Source of the DNA: Archangium gephyra
GTDB taxonomy: Bacteria > Myxococcota > Myxococcia > Myxococcales > Myxococcaceae
DNA length: 64,000 nucleotides
Direction of reading: 5' to 3'
NCBI GenBank assembly: GCA_003243425.1
Contig: QFQP01000034.1
Location: 1 to 64,000, forward strand
Position numbers and translations under genes: made by a program. The notes beneath the pieces were generated by a model, which saw only the letters and a program-made list of their open reading frames with translations, made no database searches and was not told the origin of the DNA. Positions 1 to 8,902 of this stretch are shown here, piece after piece; positions within the stretch are counted from its first letter, which is position 1; each line of letters opens with the position of its first letter.

Positions 1-1796
1 GCTTTCAGTTCTTCGAGGCGCTCCAGCATGTGCACGGCGGCGCGGCACGCACGCAGCGCATGGTCGGGTTGATCGAGCGGCGCGTTCCAGAACGCCATCA
101 CCGCGTCGCCGATGTACTTGTCGAGCGTGCCCTTCTCGTCGAACACGATCTGCGTCATCGGCGAGAGGTACTGGTTGATGAAGTCAGCCAGCTTCTCGGG
201 CGACATGTGCTCCGACAACGACGTGAAGCCACGAATGTCCGAGAAGAGCACCGTCATCTCGCGCTTCTCACCCCGGTTGAGCTTGTCGGGGTCCTGCAGC
301 GCGACGTCCATCACGTCTTCGCCGAGGTAGCGAGAGAACGTGCTGCGCATCTTCACCTTCTCGCGATCGAGCGACAGGTAGCCGAGGAACACCGACAGAA
401 ACGCGGTGACCGTGAGGTGCAGCGTGGGCACCACCCAGTGCAATTTGTAGCCGCTCGAGAACATCACCAGCGTCAACACGGTGAAGCCGACCAGCACGGC
501 GACGATCGCCACCAGCTTCCCGGGGAACGAGCGGAGCTGCTGCACGACGACGGCGATCACCAGCCCGAGCGCCAGCATCAACGTCAACTCGAGGTAGCCG
601 AGCCACTGCGGCCGCGAGAGGAAGTCACCGGCCAGCACGTTCGAGACGAGCGAGGCGTGGGTGTACACACCGGCGGTGAATTCCGAGAACGGCGTCACCC
701 GCTGATCGCCCGAGCTCCCGGTGATGGTCACACCCGCGAGCAGCGCTCTGCCCTTCACCTTCGAGCGATCGAACGTGTTCTCGTACGCGTCGACGATGCT
801 CAGGCGCGTGAACGAGCCCACGTTGCCGGGGTAGTTCACCAGCGTGAGCGGCAACTCCTCGTCGACCGGGATCTCGACGGTGCGCGCGCCACGCAGCTCG
901 ATCGCCCGCAGCGCACCGCTGTCGACGATGGGAACGATCTCCGCGTCGAGTTGCTGCGCAGCCACCTGCAACGCGAGCGAAGGGAACAGCCCCGGCGCGT
1001 CTTCGAGACGCACCAGCATCGGCGAACGGCGAATGGTGCTGTCGATGTCGGGCAGCGTGCCGAAGTGACCGAAGCTCGAGCCGGCGGCGGCGAAGCGTGG
1101 CAGCGGCATCTGCACGCCGACGTACGGGTAGGCCTCGACGTCGGTGAGGTCGACCACCGAGCCCTTCACTCGCCCCGGCGCCTGCGTCAGCACCACCCGG
1201 CTCGCGCTCTGGCTGTAGAGCGTGCGCTGCGCGCCGGCGATGGTCTTCGTCTCTTCCTGCGTGAAGGGAATCACGCCCTGCACCACGCGCGGCCCTGCCT
1301 TCTTGAAGAACGCCTCGAGCGCGTCGTCGGGCGACCGTTTCACGCGCGCCTCGAGCGCAGCCTTCAAGGGCAGCAACGACGCCGGCAGTTGCGGCTCGGC
1401 GGCCAGCGTCGCCAGCCACGCCTTCTCGGCCGTCGGCTCTCCGGGGTCGGCGTCGAGAAACGCGAGGTCGAGGCCGATCACCTTCGCGTCGGCGTCGATG
1501 AGGTTCGAGAGCGCGACGGCGAGCGCCTCTCGCCACGGCCACAGGCCGAACTTCTGTGCGCCGCGCTCGTCGATCTCGAGCACCACCACGTCGGGGTGCG
1601 CGGGCTTCTCGCCCCGCAGCCGGAAGAACACGGTCGACATGCGCGCTTCGAAGTTCTGCACGAAGCGATGCAGAAAATTTCCTTCGCGCGTGAGCCCCAG
1701 AATCGGCGCCGAGGTGGAGAAGTGTACGACTGCGAACAGCACGAAGGTCAGCAGCGCCATGACCTCGTACCGCCTCCGCGAAAGGAGCTCTTTCAT
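1..1796 (-). CDS. CHASE2-domain adenylate/guanylate cyclase (C-terminus cut by window edge)
   Basis: Class III nucleotide cyclase predicted to make cAMP or cGMP at the inner membrane in response to a periplasmic signal. The reverse strand reads an N-terminal membrane segment (about residues 11-30, after MKELLSRRR), a long periplasmic CHASE2 region with the family-type NYPG...F/S pattern, then about three hydrophobic segments (encoded near 380-620), and a cyclase domain containing VLFSDIRGFTSLSE, and GTLDKYIGDAVMAFWNAP, which are the metal- and substrate-binding motifs of the family. The frame is open to base 1, so the last part of the catalytic domain is missing from the window. It is transcribed away from purM, with 64 bp between the two starts. 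The effector and whether it prefers ATP or GTP cannot be read from the sequence. Confidence 0.9.
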   Translation of the reverse strand, partial: MKELLSRRRYEVMALLTFVLFAVVHFSTSAPILGLTREGNFLHRFVQNFEARMSTVFFRLRGEKPAHPDVVVLEIDERGAQKFGLWPWREALAVALSNLIDADAKVIGLDLAFLDADPGEPTAEKAWLATLAAEPQLPASLLPLKAALEARVKRSPDDALEAFFKKAGPRVVQGVIPFTQEETKTIAGAQRTLYSQSASRVVLTQAPGRVKGSVVDLTDVEAYPYVGVQMPLPRFAAAGSSFGHFGTLPDIDSTIRRSPMLVRLEDAPGLFPSLALQVAAQQLDAEIVPIVDSGALRAIELRGARTVEIPVDEELPLTLVNYPGNVGSFTRLSIVDAYENTFDRSKVKGRALLAGVTITGSSGDQRVTPFSEFTAGVYTHASLVSNVLAGDFLSRPQWLGYLELTLMLALGLVIAVVVQQLRSFPGKLVAIVAVLVGFTVLTLVMFSSGYKLHWVVPTLHLTVTAFLSVFLGYLSLDREKVKMRSTFSRYLGEDVMDVALQDPDKLNRGEKREMTVLFSDIRGFTSLSEHMSPEKLADFINQYLSPMTQIVFDEKGTLDKYIGDAVMAFWNAPLDQPDHALRACRAAVHMLERLEELK

Positions 1797-1860
1797 TGGG
1801 CGGCGGAAGCCTACGCGGCAATCGTGGTGAAGGCGTGAACGAACAGGTAAGAGCCGCCGC

Positions 1861-2895
1861 GTGGGCACGACTTACAAGCAGGCTGGCGTAGACATCGAAG
1901 CAGGTGACGCGCTTGTCGAGCGCATCAAGCCGCACGCGGCGAAGACCCGGCGCCCCGAGGTCCTCAGTGGCGTCGGCGGCTTCGGTGGGCTCTTCGCGAT
2001 TCCGCCCGGCAAGTACAAAGAGCCGATCCTCGTCTCGGGCACCGACGGCGTGGGCACCAAGCTGAAGCTCGCGTTCGCGATGGACCGTCACGAGACGGTA
2101 GGCATCGACCTCGTCGCCATGAGCGTCAACGACGTGCTCACCAGCGGCGCCGAACCGCTCTTCTTCCTCGACTACTTCGCCACCGCGCGGCTCGACGTGG
2201 AGCGCGCCGAAAAGGTGATCGCCGGCGTGGCCAGGGGTTGCGAGCAGGCGGGCTGCACGCTGCTGGGCGGCGAAACGGCGGAGCTCCCCGGCTTCTACAC
2301 GGCAGGCGAATACGAGCTCGCGGGCTTCGCCGTCGGCATCGTCGAGAAGTCGCGGATCATCGACGGCAAGAACATCGGCCCCGGAGACCGGGTGATCGGC
2401 GTGGCGTCATCGGGGCTGCACAGCAACGGCTACTCGCTGGCGCGCCGCATTCTCGAAGACGCAGGGCTCAAGCTCACCGACACGTACGAAGGCGTGAAGC
2501 TCGGCGACGCACTGCTCGAGCCCACGCGCATCTACGTGAAGGACATGCTGGCGCTGAACGAGAAGCTCGCCGTGAAGGGCATGGCGCACATCACCGGCAG
2601 CGGGCTGCCCGGCAACGTGCCGCGTTGTCTGCCCGACGGTACGCGCGCGGTGCTCAACGAATCGAAGTGGAAGCGCGCGCCGATCTTCGACGTGCTGCAG
2701 AAGCTGGGTGAAGTCGAACGCAACGAGATGTTCAACACCTTCAACATGGGCCTCGGCATGACGGTGATCGTCGCCGAAGCCGACGTGAAGGCAGCGCTCG
2801 AGTTGCTGTCGTCGCGCGGGCTGCAGGCGTGGGACGTGGGCGTCATCGAAGCCGGCACTCCCGGCGCCGAGGCGGAGGCCCGCGTCGATCCATGA
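1861..2895 (+). CDS. purM: Phosphoribosylformylglycinamidine cyclo-ligase (AIR synthetase)
   Basis: Fifth step of de novo purine synthesis: ATP-dependent ring closure of FGAM to AIR in the cytosol. The 344-residue length is normal. Family motifs are clear: an N-terminal TYKQAGVDIEAGD, the ATP-binding VSGTDGVGTKLKLAF, GIDLVAMSVNDVLTSGAEPLFFLDY, LLGGETAELPGFY and FNMGLGM. The start is GTG at 1861, chosen because the protein then begins like other PurM proteins. The stop overlaps the purN start (ATGA at 2892-2895), so the two are translationally coupled. Confidence 0.97.
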   Translation: MGTTYKQAGVDIEAGDALVERIKPHAAKTRRPEVLSGVGGFGGLFAIPPGKYKEPILVSGTDGVGTKLKLAFAMDRHETVGIDLVAMSVNDVLTSGAEPLFFLDYFATARLDVERAEKVIAGVARGCEQAGCTLLGGETAELPGFYTAGEYELAGFAVGIVEKSRIIDGKNIGPGDRVIGVASSGLHSNGYSLARRILEDAGLKLTDTYEGVKLGDALLEPTRIYVKDMLALNEKLAVKGMAHITGSGLPGNVPRCLPDGTRAVLNESKWKRAPIFDVLQKLGEVERNEMFNTFNMGLGMTVIVAEADVKAALELLSSRGLQAWDVGVIEAGTPGAEAEARVDP

Positions 2896-3503
2896 TGCGC
2901 GTCGCGGTGCTCGCTTCGGGTTCGGGCTCGAACTTTCAGGCGCTGGTCGACGCCATCAACGTGGCCGGCAGCGCTGCACGCGTCGAACTGCTGGTGTGCA
3001 ACGTGCCCGGCGCGAAGGTCATCGAACGCGCGCAGCAGGCGGGGGTCGAAGTGGTGGTCATCGATCACAAGACCTTCACCTCGCGTGACGACTTTGATCG
3101 CGCCGTCGCCGCAGCGATCAACGAACGGAAGATCGAGCTGGTCGCGCTCGCCGGGTACATGCGTCTGGTGACGCCCACCTTTCTGGCCGCGTTTCCGGGC
3201 CGCGTGATCAACATCCACCCTGCGCTCTTGCCGTCTTTCCCCGGCCTGCACGCGGTTCGTCAGGCGATCGAAAAAGGCGTGCGCGTCACCGGCGTCACCG
3301 TGCATTTCGTCGACGAGGGTACTGATACGGGGCCCATCATCGCGCAGGCCGCGGTGCCCGTGTTCGCGACCGATGACGAAGCCTCGCTCGCGACGCGCGT
3401 GCACGCCGAAGAACACAAGCTCTACCCGCGCGTGGTGCAGGCCATCGCGCGCGGTCAGGTCACGCTCGAAGGCCGTCGCGTGACGATGCGGGAGTCGCCC
3501 TGA
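2892..3503 (+). CDS. purN: Phosphoribosylglycinamide formyltransferase
   Basis: Third step of purine synthesis: transfers a formyl group from 10-formyl-THF to GAR. 203 residues. The sequence begins MRVAVLASGSGSNFQALVDAI, carries the catalytic region INIHPALLPSFPGLHAV (Asn and His of the active site) and GVTVHFVDEGTDTGPIIAQ. Start ATG 2892 overlaps the purM stop; a second in-frame ATG follows at 2895 and either may be used. Operon with purM. The downstream oxidoreductase starts one base after the purN stop. Confidence 0.96.
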   Translation: MMRVAVLASGSGSNFQALVDAINVAGSAARVELLVCNVPGAKVIERAQQAGVEVVVIDHKTFTSRDDFDRAVAAAINERKIELVALAGYMRLVTPTFLAAFPGRVINIHPALLPSFPGLHAVRQAIEKGVRVTGVTVHFVDEGTDTGPIIAQAAVPVFATDDEASLATRVHAEEHKLYPRVVQAIARGQVTLEGRRVTMRESP

Positions 3504-4952
3504 ATGTCACCTCCGGTTCGTCGCGGAACAGCGCCCGGTCGACACGTGTACGACGCGATCGTCGTCGGCGGTCAGCTGCCTGGAATCATCGCCACGGCGT
3601 TGCTCGCCAGGCGGGGCCTGCAGGTGCTGCACGTGCCGCACGACGGGCTCAGCCAGCCGTACACGCACGGCGAGTTGAAGCTGCCGCAGGCGCCTTTCCT
3701 GATTCCACCGGTCAAGGGAACACCGGCATTCGACGAGGTGCTCTCGGAGCTGGGGTTGTCGGCGGTCATCAGCCGCATGGTGCAGGCGACGTCGCTGCAG
3801 TTGCTCTCGCCTGGCCAGTGGTTCGAGCTCACCCACGATGAGAAACGGCGCGGCCCCGAGCTGGCTCGCGCGCTCGGTGATGCGGCCGAGGCGTTCGACG
3901 AGTTGACGCGCAAGGCACAGGCTTCGGCCGACGCGAGTGACGCGTTCTTTCAGTCGAAGCCCGACCTGCCACCGGACGGGCTCATTGCGCGGTGGAAGTT
4001 CAAGCGGCACGTGGCGCGCTTCGCGGGCCTCGAGACCGACACGCCGTTGCCGGCCGATCAGCTGCTGACGAAGTTGCGGCCCTTCGTCTCTTCTTCCGAC
4101 GTCCCCCTCGCGCGCGCGCGCACGCTGGGTCGCACCCTGGCAGGCCCGGCGATCTTCCCCGGCGGTCGTGAAGGGCTGTGGGCGCAGCTCGCCGATCGCG
4201 CGCGAGAGCTGGGGGCCGACGTTCTGCCCGGTGATGAACCGATCGAACGACTCGTGCTCGAAGGCGCCGGCGCCGGTGTTCGCCTGAGCCGTCACGACGC
4301 CGTCTACCGTGCGGCCTTCGTCGTCGCAGCGATGGACCTCGACGTGCTCACGCGCCTCGTGCCGGACAAGCAGCGCAAGGCGGCGGCCAAGGCGCTGCCG
4401 CAGGTCAATGCCGACAAGGCCATCTTCACGCTGCACCTCTCGCTGCCTGAACGTGCACTGCCGCGTGGCTTCGGAACGCTCGCGCTCCTCGAAGCGCCGG
4501 AGCTCGAAGGTGGCGCGCTGTTGCTTCAGGTGTTGCCGGGCGTGAACGCGGAGCAACGCGTGCTCGCCGTCAGTGGCCTCGCGGCCATCGGTCTGCGCGC
4601 CGGTGGTGAACCTGCAGTGCGTGCCTTCACCGCGCAGCTCCACGCGGCCGTGGCGCGCGTGATGCCGTTCACGAAGGCGCACATCACGGCCGAGACCACG
4701 CCGTGGCTCGACGCTCCGCGCGTGGTGGCGGGCGAAGGTGAGCCCGCCCCGCTCTTTCAATTGCCTGAGTCGTCGTGGCTTGGCGTCTCGGGGCACGGCA
4801 CCCAGTCGCCGTGGAAGCGCGTGCTGTTGTCGAGCCGCCAGGTGCTGCCGGGCCTCGGCTTCGAAGGCGAAGTGCTCGCAGCCCAACGCGCGGTTCGGCA
4901 GGTCGAAGCCGTTCTCCGGAAGAACGACCCGCTCAAGAGGAAGACCGCATGA
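3504..4952 (+). CDS. FAD-dependent oxidoreductase, phytoene-dehydrogenase-like
   Basis: The N-terminus has a Rossmann dinucleotide fold, YDAIVVGGQLPGIIATALLARRG followed by a basic stretch, as in NAD(P)/FAD-dependent oxidoreductases related to phytoene desaturase. The glycine motif is a variant (GGQLPG rather than GxGxxG), so cofactor binding is not certain. A second half-typical segment, PAIFPGGREGLWAQLADRARELGADV, matches the part of these enzymes where the substrate-loading helix begins. Substrate unknown. ATG follows the purN stop directly and the stop overlaps the next start (ATGA at 4949-4952), so it belongs to the same transcript as purMN and the GTPase gene. Confidence 0.7.
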   Translation: MSPPVRRGTAPGRHVYDAIVVGGQLPGIIATALLARRGLQVLHVPHDGLSQPYTHGELKLPQAPFLIPPVKGTPAFDEVLSELGLSAVISRMVQATSLQLLSPGQWFELTHDEKRRGPELARALGDAAEAFDELTRKAQASADASDAFFQSKPDLPPDGLIARWKFKRHVARFAGLETDTPLPADQLLTKLRPFVSSSDVPLARARTLGRTLAGPAIFPGGREGLWAQLADRARELGADVLPGDEPIERLVLEGAGAGVRLSRHDAVYRAAFVVAAMDLDVLTRLVPDKQRKAAAKALPQVNADKAIFTLHLSLPERALPRGFGTLALLEAPELEGGALLLQVLPGVNAEQRVLAVSGLAAIGLRAGGEPAVRAFTAQLHAAVARVMPFTKAHITAETTPWLDAPRVVAGEGEPAPLFQLPESSWLGVSGHGTQSPWKRVLLSSRQVLPGLGFEGEVLAAQRAVRQVEAVLRKNDPLKRKTA

Positions 4953-5989
4953 GCACGGTAAACGTGATGGCGCGGGAGATCGCCGCGAAGGTCGTGTTCT
5001 ACGGCCCCGGACTCTCGGGCAAGACGACCACGCTCAAGCGCATCTACGAAACGGTGAAGCCGTCGCTCCGCGGCGAGCTGATGACGCTGCCCACCGAAGC
5101 AGATCGAACGCTGTTCTTCGATTTTCTACCGGTGCGCGTCGAGAAGGTCGGCGAGTACGCGCTGCGGCTGGCGCTGTACACGGTGCCCGGCCAGGTCTTC
5201 TACAACGCGACTCGCAAGCTCGTGCTGCAGGGCGCCGACGGCGTGGTGTTCGTCGCCGACTCGAACCCCGGCGCTGAAGACGCCAACCGCGAGTCGATGG
5301 CCAACCTCGAAGAGAACCTGTCGGAGCAAGGCATCTCGCTCGACACGTTCCCCCTGGTCATTCAGTACAACAAGCGCGACCTCGCCAACGCGGTGCCACT
5401 CACGGCGATGCGCGCGCAGGTCAATCGCCGCAACGTCCCCGATTTCGAGACCATCGCCATGAGCGGCGACGGCGTGCTCGACGCGATGAAGGCGATGATT
5501 CGCCTCGTCATCAAAGATCTGCGCGCGCGAAAGATCGTGCCCTCGGGCAAGCCGCGCCCGTCGGCCCCCACGCCCACGCTGTCGCGCGATTCGGGCTCAT
5601 CACTCGCCTCGCAGGTCGAAGAGCACATCAGCGCGCAGCCGGAGCCCGTCGTCGTCAGCCGCCCTCAGCTGGGGCCGGTGGCCGCGCTGGCGCCGGCTGC
5701 GCTGATCGACCCGGCGCGCGTCGCCGAGACGGCCTACGCCGCAGGTGACTTCGAAGGCTGTCTGCGCACCGCAATCGAAACCGTTCAGCGCGGCCTCGCC
5801 TTTGCCGGCGAGTCGTCGCTCGCGCACCAGGCGTTTCTGCTCGGCGTGAACGGTCGCGACGTGCTCGACCTCTACACGCGCGCGCAGCGTGGAGCCGCGA
5901 ACATCGAAGACGCCGCCTTTTCGCTCTTCGTGCTCTCGCAGCTCTTCATTCGGCTGTCGCAGGCCGGGCTGCCGACACCCGAGCAGTGA
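4949..5989 (+). CDS. MglA-like Ras-superfamily GTPase with C-terminal extension
   Basis: Small GTPase of the bacterial MglA family. P-loop GPGLSGKTT at residues 19-27, the G3-like TVPGQ at 78-82 (MglA proteins also depart from the usual DxxG here) and NKRD at 141-144 for guanine specificity. The GTPase domain ends near residue 195. It is followed by about 150 residues absent from MglA itself (346 in all versus about 195): a Ser/Pro-rich linker, then an Ala-rich helical region reminiscent of other long myxobacterial GTPases. MglA controls gliding and polarity in Myxococcus; this paralogue's partner is unknown. Start ATG 4949 overlaps the preceding stop. Confidence 0.88.
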   Translation: MSTVNVMAREIAAKVVFYGPGLSGKTTTLKRIYETVKPSLRGELMTLPTEADRTLFFDFLPVRVEKVGEYALRLALYTVPGQVFYNATRKLVLQGADGVVFVADSNPGAEDANRESMANLEENLSEQGISLDTFPLVIQYNKRDLANAVPLTAMRAQVNRRNVPDFETIAMSGDGVLDAMKAMIRLVIKDLRARKIVPSGKPRPSAPTPTLSRDSGSSLASQVEEHISAQPEPVVVSRPQLGPVAALAPAALIDPARVAETAYAAGDFEGCLRTAIETVQRGLAFAGESSLAHQAFLLGVNGRDVLDLYTRAQRGAANIEDAAFSLFVLSQLFIRLSQAGLPTPEQ

Positions 5990-7042
5990 TCAGCCCATCG
6001 GCTGCAGAATGCCCATGCGCATCAGGCGCATGACGGTGCGCAGCGTGTCGAGCTCGCGCTGCGTGCTGCCGAGCACCACGGCCGACAGATCCCAACCGGT
6101 GTCGAAGTAGCGGACGATCGCGCGCTCTTCGGGCCGCAGGTTCGACAGCTGACCGGGCTCGTGCAGACCAGCGAAGCGGGTGACCGGCGGAATCTCGAGG
6201 TACAGCGACGCCACGTGTTCACGCTCGACCATGCGCGCAAACTCGCGCACGCGGCGGTCTCCGGGGTCACTCTGCAGCAACGACGCGAAGATCAAGGCCG
6301 CTGCGTCGAACTGCCGCTCGCGCACCAGCACGGCGCCCTTCTCGAGCATGTCGGCGACCGGATCGACGTCGATCGGCGCGGCGCCCATCACCACCGCGCG
6401 CCCACCACGCAACATGTCGAACACCGCGCGCGCCACCACGCTTCGAGGGAGCCCGAGAGCAATGCGTACGCGGCTGAGCGTGACGTCGTCGGCTTGATTC
6501 ACGATGCCGAGAATCGCGCGTTGGAGCGCGTGCGAAGGCTTCGCGCCGACCGCGCCACGAATGACCAGCTGCTCGTGCGGCAGCGCGCGCTCGACGTCTT
6601 TGACCTCGTCCATGCGCCGCAGGGTTTCGAAGAGCACGTGGCGCAGCGACACCTCGAGCGCGATCCACTCGTCTTCGCCGCGGTCCATGTCTTCGGACCA
6701 GTGGAACTGTCCATTCGTCGGCGTGAGATCGACGAGGCTGCCGACGAGTTCTTCCTCGGCGATCTGCCGAATCGCCGCGTCTCCCTGCGGCCCGAGTGAC
6801 TGAGCGCGCTTCAAGGCAGCCAGCGCGGTGTCACCACGAACGTCGCCGGTCTGTTCGACGACGCGTGACAGGCGCTCCCAGAGCCCCGGCGATGAGGCCG
6901 CGATGATCTGGCCCGAGAGCAGAAATACCTTCCGCTGCCCGGCTTCCCACGACAACGAAAGCGCCCCGCTCTTGCGCGACGAATCGAGCCACTGAAGGAG
7001 ATCCGGCAACGGGTAGCTCGACAGATCTCCGTGAAAGGCCAT
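5990..7042 (-). CDS. DUF4388 domain protein
   Basis: 350 residues. The N-terminus, MAFHGDLSSYPLPDLLQWL, followed by SGALSLSWEAGQRKVFLLSGQIIAASS, is a DUF4388 (PatA-N-like) domain, common in Myxococcota and cyanobacteria and linked to signalling and GTPase networks. The rest is helical and unrecognised. The start is placed at ATG 7042 because that gives the family-typical beginning. It is convergent with the MglA-like gene, whose stop it abuts, and its start region overlaps the upstream region of the divergent gene at 7071. DUF4388 proteins are often found near MglA-like GTPases, so a functional link is plausible but is inference. Confidence 0.8.
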   Translation of the reverse strand: MAFHGDLSSYPLPDLLQWLDSSRKSGALSLSWEAGQRKVFLLSGQIIAASSPGLWERLSRVVEQTGDVRGDTALAALKRAQSLGPQGDAAIRQIAEEELVGSLVDLTPTNGQFHWSEDMDRGEDEWIALEVSLRHVLFETLRRMDEVKDVERALPHEQLVIRGAVGAKPSHALQRAILGIVNQADDVTLSRVRIALGLPRSVVARAVFDMLRGGRAVVMGAAPIDVDPVADMLEKGAVLVRERQFDAAALIFASLLQSDPGDRRVREFARMVEREHVASLYLEIPPVTRFAGLHEPGQLSNLRPEERAIVRYFDTGWDLSAVVLGSTQRELDTLRTVMRLMRMGILQPMG

Positions 7043-7070
7043 GGGCGTGTTGAGGCTACAGTACGCGCCG

Positions 7071-7994
7071 ATGCGGGTGGCGATCCTCTTCACCGATGGA
7101 GTGGGCGTCGGGGTGAGAGATGCCTCGACGAACCCCCTCGCGCGTGCCGACTACCTGCTGTCGCAGTTCGCAGACGGCAGCGGCGCGCCACTTCCACTCG
7201 GCGGTACGCGGCACGACGTGGACACCACGTTCGGCGTTCCCGGGCGGCCACAGTCGGCAAGCAATCAGACTGCGATCTTCACGGGTCGGCCCGCGCCGCG
7301 CATCATCGGCCGTCACGTGTTGGGGTACCCGAACGTAGCGCTGCGGGAGATCTTGAGCGCGCATTCCATCGTGCGTGACGTTCTCGCCAGCGGGCGCACG
7401 GCGACGTTCGCCAATTCGTACCCCGTTGCGTATCTCGAGGCGCTGGGGCTCAAACATCGTGACGGTGCAGCAGACGGCGTGGTCATTCCTCCGCGCTTCG
7501 TGAAGAAGCTGAAGCCGTCGGCCAGCACCCTGGCCATGGCCGCGGCTGACGTCGAACTGCGAACACTCGACGACGCGCGAAACGAACGTGGGCTCACGCA
7601 CGACATTGATGGTTCAACCGCGAATCGTCGACGGCTCGCCGTGCCGGCACGTGACCCGAAGCGCGCCGCCGAGATCTTCTGGAGCCTCGCGGCCGACTTC
7701 ACGCTCTTCGAGCACTACCTCGCCGACGAAGCCGGCCACTCGCAGGACTTCACGGCGGCGACGCAGGCCATTTCGACCTTCGACGCCTTCGCCCGCGAGG
7801 TGATCGCACGGCGACCGGAAGACGCGCAGGTGCTCATCTGCAGCGACCACGGCAACGTGGAAGATCTCTCGACGCGCAGCCACACGCTCAACCGCGTTTC
7901 GGTGCTGTCGTTCGGTGCCGGTGCGCTGCCGACGATGGAGACCGTCGCTGACGTTGGGCGCGCGGTCCTCGAGCTGTTGGGAGTGCAGCGATGA
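7071..7994 (+). CDS. Phosphoglycerate-mutase / alkaline-phosphatase superfamily metalloenzyme
   Basis: 307 residues. Contains superfamily metal-site motifs: an N-terminal FTDGVGVG, PQSASNQTAIFTG (the nucleophile Ser/Thr region, compare QSATGQTA-type motifs of the family), DEAGH near residue 225 and CSDHGNVED near 263. These match the cofactor-independent phosphoglycerate mutase/metalloenzyme fold, but the protein is far shorter than iPGM (about 510), so it is a phosphatase or mutase of unknown substrate. ATG 7071 is preferred to ATG 7041 because the protein then starts MRVAILFTDG. The stop overlaps the next start (ATGA at 7991). Confidence 0.75.
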   Translation: MRVAILFTDGVGVGVRDASTNPLARADYLLSQFADGSGAPLPLGGTRHDVDTTFGVPGRPQSASNQTAIFTGRPAPRIIGRHVLGYPNVALREILSAHSIVRDVLASGRTATFANSYPVAYLEALGLKHRDGAADGVVIPPRFVKKLKPSASTLAMAAADVELRTLDDARNERGLTHDIDGSTANRRRLAVPARDPKRAAEIFWSLAADFTLFEHYLADEAGHSQDFTAATQAISTFDAFAREVIARRPEDAQVLICSDHGNVEDLSTRSHTLNRVSVLSFGAGALPTMETVADVGRAVLELLGVQR

Positions 7995-8902
7995 AGTTCT
8001 GGTGGTTGTCGCTGGCGCTGGTCACGGGCTGCACTGGCCCGCTGGCGATGCTCATCAAGGCGCAGCCGGTCGACTCGCGCTTCGTGATTCGCAGCGACGG
8101 GTTCATCGAGCCCGACGTCCACCGCGTCGAACAGGCCCTGCTCGCGACCGATGATGGGCTTCGTCGCTGGGGAGGTCTGGAAAAACGCGTCACCGTGTAT
8201 GTGGTGAGCACGCACGACGGGCTCGAAGCGGCGGTGCACCGCCGCGGTTTCAGCTGGCTGCGCGCGTGGGCCCGCTACGACGACGTCATCTTCCAGGCGC
8301 CTTCGACGTGGAACGCGAGTGAAGAAGCGCTGCGGCAGCTGGTGCTGCATGAAGTGACGCACTGCCTGCTCTTTCAACGGTCGGCGTCGGCCGAGGACTG
8401 GACGAAGAAGAAGATCCCGCTGTGGTTCCGCGAAGGCATGGCGATCTTCACCGCAGGCCAACAACGGCTCTACCCGAGCTTCGAAGACACCAAGGCGTGG
8501 CTCGCCGGAAATCCCGACTTCGACGTGTTCGTCGACGGCGAAGATCTGTCGGAGGACTACTACCAGCCGGTCTACGGCTTCGCGCTGCATGCCTTCACCT
8601 TCCTCACGCAGCGCTTCGGCGAAGAACGCATCGTGAAGCTGATGAGCGTGATGCGCAGCGGCGCAGACTTCGCCAGGGCGTTCGAGGACGCGATGGGCAT
8701 GCCACTCGAGCGCTACGAAAAAGACTTCCTGGTGTTCATCAAGCTGCGCGGCTTTCGAAACGTGGGGCGCCGGCCGTCGGACGAGAAGCTCGACCTGCGC
8801 AAGCTCATCAAGCCGCGTGCGTTGTCACCCGACGAGATCGACCCACGGCCTGAAGGCGATACGCCCGGAGACGTCCGCAAGCCGGCTACGCCCCGGCCAT
8901 AG
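7991..8902 (+). CDS. Lipoprotein with gluzincin-type zinc peptidase motif
   Basis: 303 residues. Begins MKFWWLSLALVTGC, a signal sequence with lipobox (LVTGC), so it should be exported and lipid-anchored. HEVTH at residues 120-124 is an HExxH zinc site, and WFREGMA with Glu148 downstream supplies the third ligand, as in peptidase MA-like (basic-secretory-type) proteases. Substrate unknown. Translationally coupled to the preceding metalloenzyme. Its last 78 bp overlap the convergent SUMF1-like gene; both frames look coding there. Confidence 0.75.
   Translation: MKFWWLSLALVTGCTGPLAMLIKAQPVDSRFVIRSDGFIEPDVHRVEQALLATDDGLRRWGGLEKRVTVYVVSTHDGLEAAVHRRGFSWLRAWARYDDVIFQAPSTWNASEEALRQLVLHEVTHCLLFQRSASAEDWTKKKIPLWFREGMAIFTAGQQRLYPSFEDTKAWLAGNPDFDVFVDGEDLSEDYYQPVYGFALHAFTFLTQRFGEERIVKLMSVMRSGADFARAFEDAMGMPLERYEKDFLVFIKLRGFRNVGRRPSDEKLDLRKLIKPRALSPDEIDPRPEGDTPGDVRKPATPRP

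Noticed and set aside
30..1838. Long forward-strand open frame opposite the cyclase gene
   Set aside because: His/Arg/Gln-rich composition of a shadow frame; the reverse strand encodes an unmistakable CHASE2 cyclase.
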